Shown: positions 8,579 to 15,209 of the stretch, one piece after another
Layout of the letters: each line of letters opens with the position of its first letter
Position numbering within the stretch: position 1 is the stretch's first letter
Translations under genes and position numbers: made by a program
The notes under the pieces: model-generated
What the model saw: the letters and a program-made list of their open reading frames with translations, nothing else
The model's database searches: none
Told to the model about the DNA's origin: nothing
Assembly (NCBI GenBank): GCA_020636475.1
Contig: JACJXU010000014.1
Coordinates: forward strand, 1 to 43,353
DNA from: Chitinophagales bacterium
GTDB lineage: Bacteria; Bacteroidota; Bacteroidia; Chitinophagales; UBA2359
Length of the DNA: 43,353 bases
Reading direction: 5' to 3'

Positions 8579-9652
8579 CTAAGTTGAAGTTAAGGCAATA
8601 TTTGATAAAAACAAATTAATTAGCTTTGGAAATGCAAAATTTATATAATTTTTTTTAAAAATTAGCAACCAAGTGGCAGGAATAGTTAGTGTATTAAGCT
8701 CTTTTTTCATAAAAGCTTCTGCAAAAACTGCATGAATTTTTTGGTGCGTAAGTTGCTGTACAAATACCTTCGACAATTGGAGATTAGTAGTTTCTACGCC
8801 CCAGTTTTGTTGCAACAAGGGGTTTATATTTTCAAACATTTTGGCATTTTTTACTTCAATCAAAGGCAGTTGATACAAGTTTTGCCAAATATCGGCTTCT
8901 GTTCTTTTTTCAATAAAAAACTGTGCTTCATTGTGCAAATACAGAAACACAAAATAGCGATGTTTTATTTTTATCTTCTTGCTTTTAATCGGTAATTCGT
9001 TCACTTTTTGCGCTGCAAATGCGGTACATTGCGTTTGCAACACACAGTTGGCACAATCCGGCAGAGCTGGCGTACATACTTCGGCACCAAAGTCCATAAT
9101 GGCTTGGTTGTATTTTCCTGCCTTAGTCGGTGGCAATAGTTGCTGCGCCAAAGTAGCAAAATGTTTGCGGGTAGCTGTTTCGTCTGTGGCTTGTTCAATA
9201 CCAAAGTAACGCGCCAGCACCCGAAAAACATTGCCATCAAGTACGGCGTGGGGCAAGTTGTAGGCAAAAGAGGCAATCGCCGCCGCCGTATAATCGCCAA
9301 CGCCTGTTAGCTGCCGAATTTGGACATAAGTATTTGGAAAAACGCCGCCCAGTTCGCGACTGATGTATTGTGCGGTAGCGTGCAAGTTGCGTGCGCGCGA
9401 GTAATAGCCCAAACCTTGCCAGAGTGTCATCACTTCGTCTTGGGAAGCATTTGCCAGAGCGTGTATATCGGGAAATGCCGTTGCAAACTTTTGGTAATAA
9501 GGTAAGCCTTGCGCTACGCGCGTTTGTTGCAAAATAATTTCCGAAAGCCATATTTTGTAAGGATCGCTAATTCCTTTCCAAGGCATTTCGCGCTTGTTTT
9601 GGTGTTCGTTCCAATACAATAGTTTTTCGGTAAAAAAATTTGCTTGCTCCAC
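8579..9652 (-). CDS. mutY: A/G-specific adenine DNA glycosylase MutY
   Basis: Removes adenine mispaired with 8-oxoguanine. Visible features are the N-terminal PYKIWLSEIILQQTRV, GLGYYSRARNLH, the helix-hairpin-helix LTGVGDYTAAAIASFAY with the catalytic Asp in LDGNVFRVLARYF, and the iron-sulfur cluster C-x6-C-x2-C-x5-C (CTPALPDCANCVLQTQC). The NUDIX-like C-terminal domain is present. An ATG at 9745 in this frame would add 31 non-homologous residues and overlap the upstream gene by 56 bases. The GTG at 9652 starts just before the conserved FFTEKLLYW segment and gives a normal length (about 357 residues), so I prefer it. If the ATG is used, the gene runs 8579-9745. Confidence 0.95.
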   Translation of the reverse strand: MEQANFFTEKLLYWNEHQNKREMPWKGISDPYKIWLSEIILQQTRVAQGLPYYQKFATAFPDIHALANASQDEVMTLWQGLGYYSRARNLHATAQYISRELGGVFPNTYVQIRQLTGVGDYTAAAIASFAYNLPHAVLDGNVFRVLARYFGIEQATDETATRKHFATLAQQLLPPTKAGKYNQAIMDFGAEVCTPALPDCANCVLQTQCTAFAAQKVNELPIKSKKIKIKHRYFVFLYLHNEAQFFIEKRTEADIWQNLYQLPLIEVKNAKMFENINPLLQQNWGVETTNLQLSKVFVQQLTHQKIHAVFAEAFMKKELNTLTIPATWLLIFKKNYINFAFPKLINLFLSNIALTST

Positions 9653-9689
9653 ACTTATCGGCGCAAAATTGCCGATGTGCCAGCATTGC

Positions 9690-10232
9690 TTATCCGCCAC
9701 CGCCTGTTCCTTTAAAATAGTCTTCGCTGTCGGCAAAAAGCACATTGAAGGTAGTTAGCGAGCCGTAAATACGCGTAATGTATTGTTGCAATTCCAACTT
9801 TGACGCATCGTCTATGGCACTAGTGTTTATTTTTTGCTCCATCACGCGCAGGCGGTCGCGGGTCATTACTATTTTATGAAAAAATGTTTCGATTGGAATT
9901 TCTTTCGGTTTTAACTGCGGGTTGGCAGGTTGCAAAATAAGCATTCCACCGTTCCATTTTTCGCCAAGCGGCACATCTTCCACCAAATCGCCAAATTGGC
10001 GCAATACCTCGCGCAAAGTATTTTTTACTTCCCGCAAACTCAGTTTTTGTTCAGGCGATTCCTTGGCAGTTATCGCTTGCAAGCGCGTATCGGCGTGCGG
10101 AATGTCCACAGCACCTCTGTTTTTAAAATACACACTATAATCGCTCAACGAATTTTCTACAATAATGCCTGTTCCATAATAAGCGTGCATTACTTTCGAG
10201 CCTACGCCCAATATTTCTTCTTGTTCTTCCAT
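9690..10232 (-). CDS. Conserved hypothetical protein with SH3-like N-terminus
   Basis: A 180-residue soluble protein. The N-terminal 50 residues (ILGVGSKVMHAYYGTGIIVE to YSVYFKNRGAVDIPH) look like a small barrel of the CarD/KOW/SH3 type, in which a glycine-rich turn reads as a position-dependent start of a beta barrel. The middle and C-terminal parts are helical (SLREVKNTLREVLRQFGDLV; KLELQQYITRIYGSLTTFN) and contain WNGGMLILQPANPQLKPKEI. It ends in GTGGGG. I do not recognise a named family. It is first in the strand block that continues with mutY, ssb, gldE and gldD, so it may act in DNA or stress housekeeping. That is only an inference from position. Confidence 0.7.
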   Translation of the reverse strand: MEEQEEILGVGSKVMHAYYGTGIIVENSLSDYSVYFKNRGAVDIPHADTRLQAITAKESPEQKLSLREVKNTLREVLRQFGDLVEDVPLGEKWNGGMLILQPANPQLKPKEIPIETFFHKIVMTRDRLRVMEQKINTSAIDDASKLELQQYITRIYGSLTTFNVLFADSEDYFKGTGGGG

Positions 10233-10290
10233 TTTGTATAAAAGGTTTTATTTTTTGTAAATAAAATAATTTTCAGGCAAATATTATTCC

Positions 10291-10298
10291 CAAAAATA
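10291..10298 (-). promoter_or_regulatory. Candidate -7 promoter element for the 9690-10232 gene
   Basis: On the minus strand this reads TATTTTTG, a match to the Bacteroidota TAnnTTTG element, about 60 bases before the ATG at 10232. No convincing -33 TTG was seen. The 151-base gap 10233-10383 between the divergent genes is otherwise AT-rich and featureless. Confidence 0.3.
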
Positions 10299-10383
10299 TA
10301 GATTTTGCCGCAAATAATTTTTATCTGCCAAAACATGTGTGTAAAATCTTGGCAACCCAATATTACAAAAAGCCGTCTGATAA

Positions 10384-11691
10384 ATGTACTTTTGTCCTTC
10401 AAAAAAATTACGCTTGTCGGTAAGTCCCAAAATTAGTTTAAGTCAAAAAATAGCGCAGTGGCGTTCGCACCATTTTTGGGTGTGGGCGTATATTTTTTTT
10501 ACTATCGTGATGATAGTGGGCTTGTTCTATTCGCGTGCACTTATTTCTATTGCTACGGGCGCGCTTATCAGTATTGCAGTTTTGCACAGAGGCTTTAGAG
10601 AGGGTTTTCGGCTTTTTTTTCGCCAGCCGGCTGCCGTGAGTTTGTGGGGAATTTTTTTTGCGTGGGCATTGTCGGGTATTGTGAGTAGCGATACGACTAC
10701 TTGGTTGGAGTGGGTGCGCATAAAATTGCCTTTTATCGCCTTGCCTTTTGCGTATTCGGCAATGCCCAATCTTCGCAAAAAGCAGTATTATAGTGTATTG
10801 TATTTTTTCTTTTGGCTGAGTGTTTTAGCGGTTTTGTTGGTTGTAGGGAAATATTTGTACAATTTTTCTTCGGTAAACGAAATTTACAAGCAAGGACAAG
10901 TAATGTCCACGCCGATAATGTACGTGCGTTTTAGTATTATCATTGCCTTTGCGGCGATGACGGGCATTTATTTGTGGAAAGAGCGATTTTTTTTACGTTT
11001 TGCATGGGAGAAAACAGCCACTTTGATTGGCGTATTGCTGTTGATAATATTTTTACATGTTTTGGCAACACGTTCCGGCTTGCTGGCGTTGTATAGCGCG
11101 GCTTTGGGTTGGTTGGTGCAGCATATTATTACCCATAAAAACCGCCGACAAGCCTTGTTGTTAGCCTTCACTTTGTTGTTGCTGCCTATTGTTACTTATT
11201 TTGTTTTTCCTTCCTTTCAAAACAAGGTGCAATATAGTTTGTGGGATTGGGAAATGTATCGAAAAAATGATCCTACTTTTAAAACGAGTGACTACTGCCG
11301 TTTGGTGTCGGTGGAGGTAGGCTTAAAACTTATTAAACAAAATCCTATTCTTGGTGTTGGGGCGGGCGATTTGCATACAGAAGTAATGAAAACTTACGAC
11401 CAATATTATCCTCAGATGCAAGAAAAAGAACGTTTTTTACCTATAAACGAGTGGATTTTTGTGTGGGCAGCGACTGGTTTGGTAGGTTTTGTATTGTTTG
11501 CTTGGGCAATATTTTTTCCGTTGTTTTATAAAAAAAATTATCGTTACTCTTTATTACTGGCTTTTTATCTTATTTTGCTATCCAATTTTATAGGAGAAAA
11601 TACCATTGAACACCAAATAGGATATAGTTTTTATTTGGTATTTTTGCTGTGGATGCTGCGCCGTCCTGCTTTAAAACAAACTGAAAATTGA
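10384..11691 (+). CDS. O-antigen ligase-like polytopic membrane protein
   Basis: A 435-residue protein with about 10-12 hydrophobic segments and the Wzy/WaaL-type organisation. A long periplasmic loop lies between residues about 285 and 360 (YSLWDWEMYRKNDPTFKTSD, RLVSVEVGLKLIKQNPILGV, GAGDLHTEVMK). The GVGAGDLH motif and the nearby His/Arg residues are typical of O-antigen ligases and polymerases. Such enzymes transfer or polymerise lipid-linked polysaccharide on the periplasmic side. It overlaps ruvC by 4 bases. A promoter-like TACTTTTG lies inside the first codons (10387-10394), so translation may really begin at the TTG at 10414. The substrate cannot be told from sequence. Confidence 0.8.
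   Translation: MYFCPSKKLRLSVSPKISLSQKIAQWRSHHFWVWAYIFFTIVMIVGLFYSRALISIATGALISIAVLHRGFREGFRLFFRQPAAVSLWGIFFAWALSGIVSSDTTTWLEWVRIKLPFIALPFAYSAMPNLRKKQYYSVLYFFFWLSVLAVLLVVGKYLYNFSSVNEIYKQGQVMSTPIMYVRFSIIIAFAAMTGIYLWKERFFLRFAWEKTATLIGVLLLIIFLHVLATRSGLLALYSAALGWLVQHIITHKNRRQALLLAFTLLLLPIVTYFVFPSFQNKVQYSLWDWEMYRKNDPTFKTSDYCRLVSVEVGLKLIKQNPILGVGAGDLHTEVMKTYDQYYPQMQEKERFLPINEWIFVWAATGLVGFVLFAWAIFFPLFYKKNYRYSLLLAFYLILLSNFIGENTIEHQIGYSFYLVFLLWMLRRPALKQTEN
10387..10394 (+). promoter_or_regulatory. Candidate -7 promoter element at the start of the O-antigen ligase gene
   Basis: TACTTTTG followed by TCC fits the Bacteroidota -7 element exactly, but it lies 3 bases after the A of the ATG at 10384. If used, transcription would begin near 10401 and exclude that ATG. 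The nearest TTG upstream is about 36 bases away, farther than the usual -33 spacing. Confidence 0.3.
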
Positions 11692-12260
11692 CCCAACATA
11701 CCGAAAAAAATATCATTTTGGGCATTGACCCGGGAACACAAGTTTTCGGTTATGCTTTGCTGGAAACCGAAGGAAAACAAGCTACGCAACTCTTGTCGGT
11801 AGGGGCGGTGCGCTTAGATAAATACGAAGATGCGTACCACAAACTCGAACTCATTTTTAGGAAAATAAGTAAACTTATTGAGACGTATAAACCTACGCAA
11901 ATGGCAATAGAAGCTCCTTTTTATGGCAAAAATGTACAATCGATGCTAAAACTGGGGCGTGCGCAAGGTGTGGCTATTGCGTGCGCGCGCATACACAAGC
12001 TCGTTATTACGGAATACTCGCCCAAAACCATTAAACAAGCTATTACAGGCAATGGCAATGCCTCGAAAGAACAAGTGGCTGCGATGTTACAGCGTTTGCT
12101 ACAGTTAGACCGCCTGCCCAAATACTACGATGCTACCGATGCCTTGGGCGTAGCGGTGTGTCATCATTTACAGCAAACAAGTTTGTTGGGAAATTTGGGC
12201 AAGGGTTCGACAAAAAACTGGAAAGCATTTATCGAAAAAAATCCACATCGCATAAAGTAA
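11688..12260 (+). CDS. ruvC: Crossover junction endodeoxyribonuclease RuvC
   Basis: A 190-residue Holliday-junction resolvase of the RNase H fold. The four acidic catalytic positions are visible: Asp in GIDPGTQVFGYAL, Glu in MAIEAPFYGKN, and two Asp in YYDATDALGVAVCHH. NVQSMLKLGRAQGVAI and YSPKTIKQAITGNGNASKEQ are standard RuvC blocks. It starts at TTG 11688, whose last two bases are the first two bases of the preceding gene's TGA (TTGA overlap). No ATG is available before the GIDPGT motif, so the TTG is likely real. No ruvA or ruvB lies nearby, as is usual in this phylum. Confidence 0.96.
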   Translation: MTQHTEKNIILGIDPGTQVFGYALLETEGKQATQLLSVGAVRLDKYEDAYHKLELIFRKISKLIETYKPTQMAIEAPFYGKNVQSMLKLGRAQGVAIACARIHKLVITEYSPKTIKQAITGNGNASKEQVAAMLQRLLQLDRLPKYYDATDALGVAVCHHLQQTSLLGNLGKGSTKNWKAFIEKNPHRIK

Positions 12261-12266
12261 AATTGT

Positions 12267-12980
12267 ATGAGCGTTTTTCGTTGTAAGCAATTTGATGTGC
12301 AGCAAAACGAGGCAGTTTTTAAGGTAAATACCGATGCCATGTTGTTGGGAGCATGGACTCAGGCAAGTTTTTTTCCGCAAAATATTTTGGATATTGGCAC
12401 CGGAACGGGTGTTTTGGCACTGATGATGGCACAAAAATTTTCGCAGGCAATAATACAAGCGATTGATATTTCGGCGGAAGCTGTTGCTTTGGCGCAACGC
12501 AATTTTGTAGAAAGTGCTTGGAAAAATCGCTTGGCAGCGCAACAGGCTGATGTAAATATTTGGCAAAAAGACCATCGCCAACGCTACGATATTATTATTA
12601 GCAATCCGCCATACTTTAGCCAAAGTATTTTGCCGCAAAAGGCACATTTGCAAACAGCGAAGCATTGTAAAAGCCTTAATTACAGGCAACTGATAGAAGC
12701 CATCGCAAACATGCTACAACCAGCAGGAAATGCTTTTGTGATAGTACCGGCAGATGTTTGGAAAATTTTTCAGCATACGGCGGCAACACATTCGCTAAAA
12801 GTACAAAAATTGCTTTGGGTGGGGAGTTATTCGTTTAGTAAGCCGCATAGGGTTTTGGCTTGTTTGGGCTTTGAAACAATGCTGGCGGAAGAGACTTCAC
12901 TTTTTATTTATAACGATGGCACTACCCAACATTCCGAAGCGTATCGGCAACTTACGAAGGATTTTCATTGGCATTATTAG
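12267..12980 (+). CDS. trmN6: tRNA1(Val) adenine(37)-N6-methyltransferase TrmN6 (YfiC)
   Basis: A 237-residue class I AdoMet-dependent methyltransferase. It begins with FRCKQFDVQQNEAVFKVNTD, then TDAMLLGAW, the AdoMet motif ILDIGTGTGVLALMMAQK and the acidic IQAIDISAEAVALAQRN. The catalytic N6-adenine motif is IISNPPYFSQS. The VNTDAMLLGAW block and NPPYF are the usual TrmN6 signature. The enzyme methylates adenine 37 of tRNA1(Val). It follows ruvC by 6 bases and is the last gene of the O-antigen ligase-ruvC-trmN6 run. Confidence 0.93.
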   Translation: MSVFRCKQFDVQQNEAVFKVNTDAMLLGAWTQASFFPQNILDIGTGTGVLALMMAQKFSQAIIQAIDISAEAVALAQRNFVESAWKNRLAAQQADVNIWQKDHRQRYDIIISNPPYFSQSILPQKAHLQTAKHCKSLNYRQLIEAIANMLQPAGNAFVIVPADVWKIFQHTAATHSLKVQKLLWVGSYSFSKPHRVLACLGFETMLAEETSLFIYNDGTTQHSEAYRQLTKDFHWHY

Positions 12981-13079
12981 TGCTAAGTTTTTATCGCAAA
13001 AATGCAGGAAAATTGGGTATCGGTTTAGGTATTATTAAGTGTAAGTATCCACCTCGCAACTTTAGGTGTAAAACTATGC

Positions 13080-13217
13080 TTTGGGGACATCTTCATTTTC
13101 TTTGCTTGTCCAAAGAAAACGAAGTAAAAGAAAGGACACTTTTTTCAAGGTATTTTTGCCCTACTCGGGCAAAACCGCAGTTCTTTGGCTAAATTTTTTC
13201 CAAGGCTTCAAAAATTT
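13080..13217. repeat. Probable dispersed intergenic repeat unit with a hairpin
   Basis: The plus strand can be read as a short peptide resembling LCLSKENEVKERTLFS and FCPTRAKPQFFG, a pattern I recall from translated dispersed repeats in Bacteroidota intergenic regions. I do not believe it is a gene. The unit contains a perfect 8-bp stem, TTTTGCCC (13154-13161) with GGGCAAAA (13167-13174) around a 5-base loop. It carries TTGTCCAA near 13110, a core also found in the inverted-repeat ends of the adjacent element. The repeat status needs a genome-wide comparison. Confidence 0.35.
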
Positions 13218-13776
13218 TTAAGTACTTGGACAAAAGAAAACCCGCATAAATTATTTACCGAGCGTTGAGCGAAGTCGAAACGCAACTAACGCTATTAAAA
13301 GCACATTTCGGCTTCGCTCAATGTGCGCGTTTCAAGGTTTTAATAGTAATATAGTTTATTCGTTAAAAATAAATTGTTGGCTAAATTATTGAAGGAAATA
13401 CTTGATTACTTTTGGGCAGATACTTAACGCCCAAAAACTGCTATACTGCGAAAAAAGATTTTTACTCCTTTTGTTTTTACTAAAACTGCTCAATAATTCC
13501 GTAAATGAGGATAGAGCTCCCTTTTCTAATATGCAGTGAGTATTCGATTTGGGTATTAAGTAGCTACCCAAAAAAATCAAGTGTTGGTTGCTATAATTTG
13601 CTAAAGAATAGCAATAATTTATACTAGCTTTTTAACTTACTTTGTGTGACTTAGTGAAATACTTAGTGCAACTTAGTGTACCTATAATATTACAATGTTA
13701 CACAAAGTTCTGCACAAAATTACACGAAAACAACATTCAATAATTTATACTGGTTTTCTTTTGTCCAAGTATTTAA
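13218..13776. mobile_element. 559-bp non-coding element with 25-bp terminal inverted repeats (MITE-like)
   Basis: The left end 13218-13242 and right end 13752-13776 are reverse complements at 24 of 25 positions, with the core TTGGACAAAAGAAAACC. Both ends begin with TTAA, and similarity stops abruptly outside them. The interior has no credible gene. It has a 16-bp stem (13265-13280 with 13306-13321, one G-T pair) enclosing TTGAGCGAAG/CTTCGCTCAA, three close ACTTAGTG repeats at about 13648-13678, and a direct repeat CAATAATTTATACT at about 13612 and 13738. This is the form of a non-autonomous inverted-repeat element or a large dispersed repeat. A target duplication cannot be separated from the TTAA ends. 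Confidence 0.6.
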
Positions 13777-14903
13777 TACGTTTTCCCTTCAAAATATAGC
13801 TGGTAGTTACGGTGATTTGTGTCGTAGAGCAGCACTCGCCCGAAAAGTTTGTAGCTGGCGGCAATTTGGGTAGAAAAGTTTACGGTTTCTCCTTCGTAAA
13901 ATCCTTTTAAGTAACCTCTTTCGTCTTCATACGCTACAATTCCTTCATACATTTGGGTGCTTTTGGGCGGATACGGCGACAACAAATGATGTTGCCCGCG
14001 CCAATAAACATACAACTGTCCCAAATCGTCGAGGTACATTATGGTATTGTCGAATACTTGGTAATATTTGGGCGGATTGGGCAATACTTCTTCGAGATTG
14101 CCATTGTCCCAGATATAAAAAATATTCTGATAGTCCACCCAAGCTGCTACGGAATTTCCGCAGGCAAAAGATTGCGGCGCAAAGTTATCTAACATCGTAT
14201 TATTTCCTTCGTCAAAAAGATAAAACTCCCCAAACTGATTGATGTACAACAAAAAATCGCTGCCTACTTTGTAATCTTGCGGCAAATCCCAATCTACGGT
14301 TTCGGTATTGCCGCCATGATAAAAGTGAAAAATATCGGCATTATCACAAAAAGCAAAGCTGTTGTTGGAGGCTTTCCAGTTTTGTACGGTAAATTTTTCT
14401 AATTCTCGTAATTTTCCTTTGTCATAGACTTTCAAAAAATTGTCATAGTCCACAAAAGCTACAATACTGTCTCCGTACACAAAATATTGGTCATTTACGG
14501 GCTTAGGCTCCAAACTTATGGTTTCCAAGCGTTTGTCGTCTATCACCGAAAGTACATTGGCAACTTCGGTAATGGCATAAAAGCGCGTAACGGTATATTG
14601 GTCCAAGAACTTGGCGGTATGCAAAGTCTGCTTTTGTCCGTGTCGGTAATATACGGTATTGTTGCGCGTATCTTCGTAAATAAGATAATTTCCGCCTACT
14701 TTGTAGCCACTCACCGGAAGGTATTCAATTTGCTGTGCCACACCATTATCAAATACCCACAAGTGTTGTTGGTTGTCCTCCCACACGGCAATATTTTGCG
14801 CCGATAAAAAATGCATGCCCAACATTAATACACAAACGCTTCCGAAAATAGTTTTTGCGATAAGGAGAAAAGGCTGTTTCGTTCTTGTTTTCATTTTTGC
14901 CAA
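13773..14903 (-). CDS. Secreted protein made of about 36-residue repeats (possible beta-propeller)
   Basis: A 376-residue protein with a signal peptide (hydrophobic TIFGSVCVLMLGMHFLSAQ, cleavage after about residue 36). The mature part is nine to ten imperfect repeats of about 35-36 residues, each with the pattern hydrophobic-Ala-Tyr/Trp-x-Asp then aromatic-x-Tyr/Phe-x-x-Gly. Examples are IAVWEDNQQHLWVFDNG, VAAWVDYQNIFYIWDNG, TIMYLDDLGQLYVYWRG and IVAYEDERGYLKGFYEG. Four-stranded repeats of this size often build a propeller or solenoid. There is no T9SS sorting domain, so it is probably periplasmic or soluble. The last repeat is cut after about 20 residues and its stop codon lies inside the end of the adjacent inverted-repeat element. 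No family name recognised. It is divergent from the 15210 gene across a shared operator region. Confidence 0.8.
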   Translation of the reverse strand: MAKMKTRTKQPFLLIAKTIFGSVCVLMLGMHFLSAQNIAVWEDNQQHLWVFDNGVAQQIEYLPVSGYKVGGNYLIYEDTRNNTVYYRHGQKQTLHTAKFLDQYTVTRFYAITEVANVLSVIDDKRLETISLEPKPVNDQYFVYGDSIVAFVDYDNFLKVYDKGKLRELEKFTVQNWKASNNSFAFCDNADIFHFYHGGNTETVDWDLPQDYKVGSDFLLYINQFGEFYLFDEGNNTMLDNFAPQSFACGNSVAAWVDYQNIFYIWDNGNLEEVLPNPPKYYQVFDNTIMYLDDLGQLYVYWRGQHHLLSPYPPKSTQMYEGIVAYEDERGYLKGFYEGETVNFSTQIAASYKLFGRVLLYDTNHRNYQLYFEGKTY

Positions 14904-15084
14904 AAAATATACTTTATTTTATTAACGAAATTAGACAGAAAAATTTTTCCATGCTCCGTTTTTTCTAAAAAAGGTAAAAACGCTTATGCCCCAAAACCGA
15001 TGTTACAATAGCAAGAGCTATTCTTGCTTAATCGTTTTATCGAAAACAAGCATTTTTACAAAGATACTGTTTTCAAGTCGTTTT

Positions 15085-15135
15085 ACCGTTTATCGGTCAA
15101 ATTCTACCGTTTATCCGCAACAAACTACCGTTCCC
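15085..15135 (+). promoter_or_regulatory. Triple direct repeat fitting a LytTR-family operator
   Basis: ACCGTTTAT occurs at 15085-15093 and 15106-15114, and ACCGTTCCC at 15127-15135, each preceded by T. The spacing is exactly 21 bases, two helical turns. The first two copies match the published LytTR consensus [TA][AC][CA]GTTN[AG][TG] at every position, and LytTR regulators bind such 9-bp repeats separated by 12 bp. The last copy ends about 32 bases upstream of the -7 element at 15168, just before the -33 position, where an activator would contact RNA polymerase. The regulator itself is not in the window. Confidence 0.65.
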
Positions 15136-15167
15136 TAACTTTTTCAAAACAGCGGCTGTACACAGAA

Positions 15168-15175
15168 TAACTTTG
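15168..15175 (+). promoter_or_regulatory. -7 promoter element for the 930-residue T9SS protein gene
   Basis: TAACTTTG matches TAnnTTTG exactly, 35 bases before the ATG at 15210. No TTG is present at the -33 position, which fits a promoter that depends on an activator bound at the adjoining direct repeats. Confidence 0.5.
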
Positions 15176-15209
15176 GGTAAATTTTTATTCATTTTAAAAC
15201 CTAAAAAAC

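Larger units (their letters stand above)
14904..15209. promoter_or_regulatory. Divergent regulatory region between two secreted-protein genes
   Basis: 306 bases without a gene. Reading from left to right it holds two alternative hairpins around 15007-15028 (AATAGC/GCTATT and GCAAGA/TCTTGC share sequence), and a minus-strand TATCTTTG (15059-15066) that could serve the 13773-14903 gene. Three direct repeats at 15085-15135 and a plus-strand TAACTTTG (15168-15175) follow. The repeats are listed separately. Confidence 0.5.

Noticed and set aside
12968..13192. A 74-codon plus-strand frame overlapping the end of trmN6
   Set aside because: Its translation resembles junk peptides from dispersed repeats, it overlaps trmN6 and contains a DNA hairpin; treated as a repeat, not a gene.
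13265..13321. The 16-bp stem as a rho-independent terminator of trmN6
   Set aside because: It is about 285 bases after the trmN6 stop, has a 25-base loop and no T-run directly after the stem; better explained as internal structure of the inverted-repeat element.
15065..15071. TACTGTT as a fourth LytTR-like copy
   Set aside because: It is 19, not 21, bases from the first clear copy and differs in the core, so it is out of phase.
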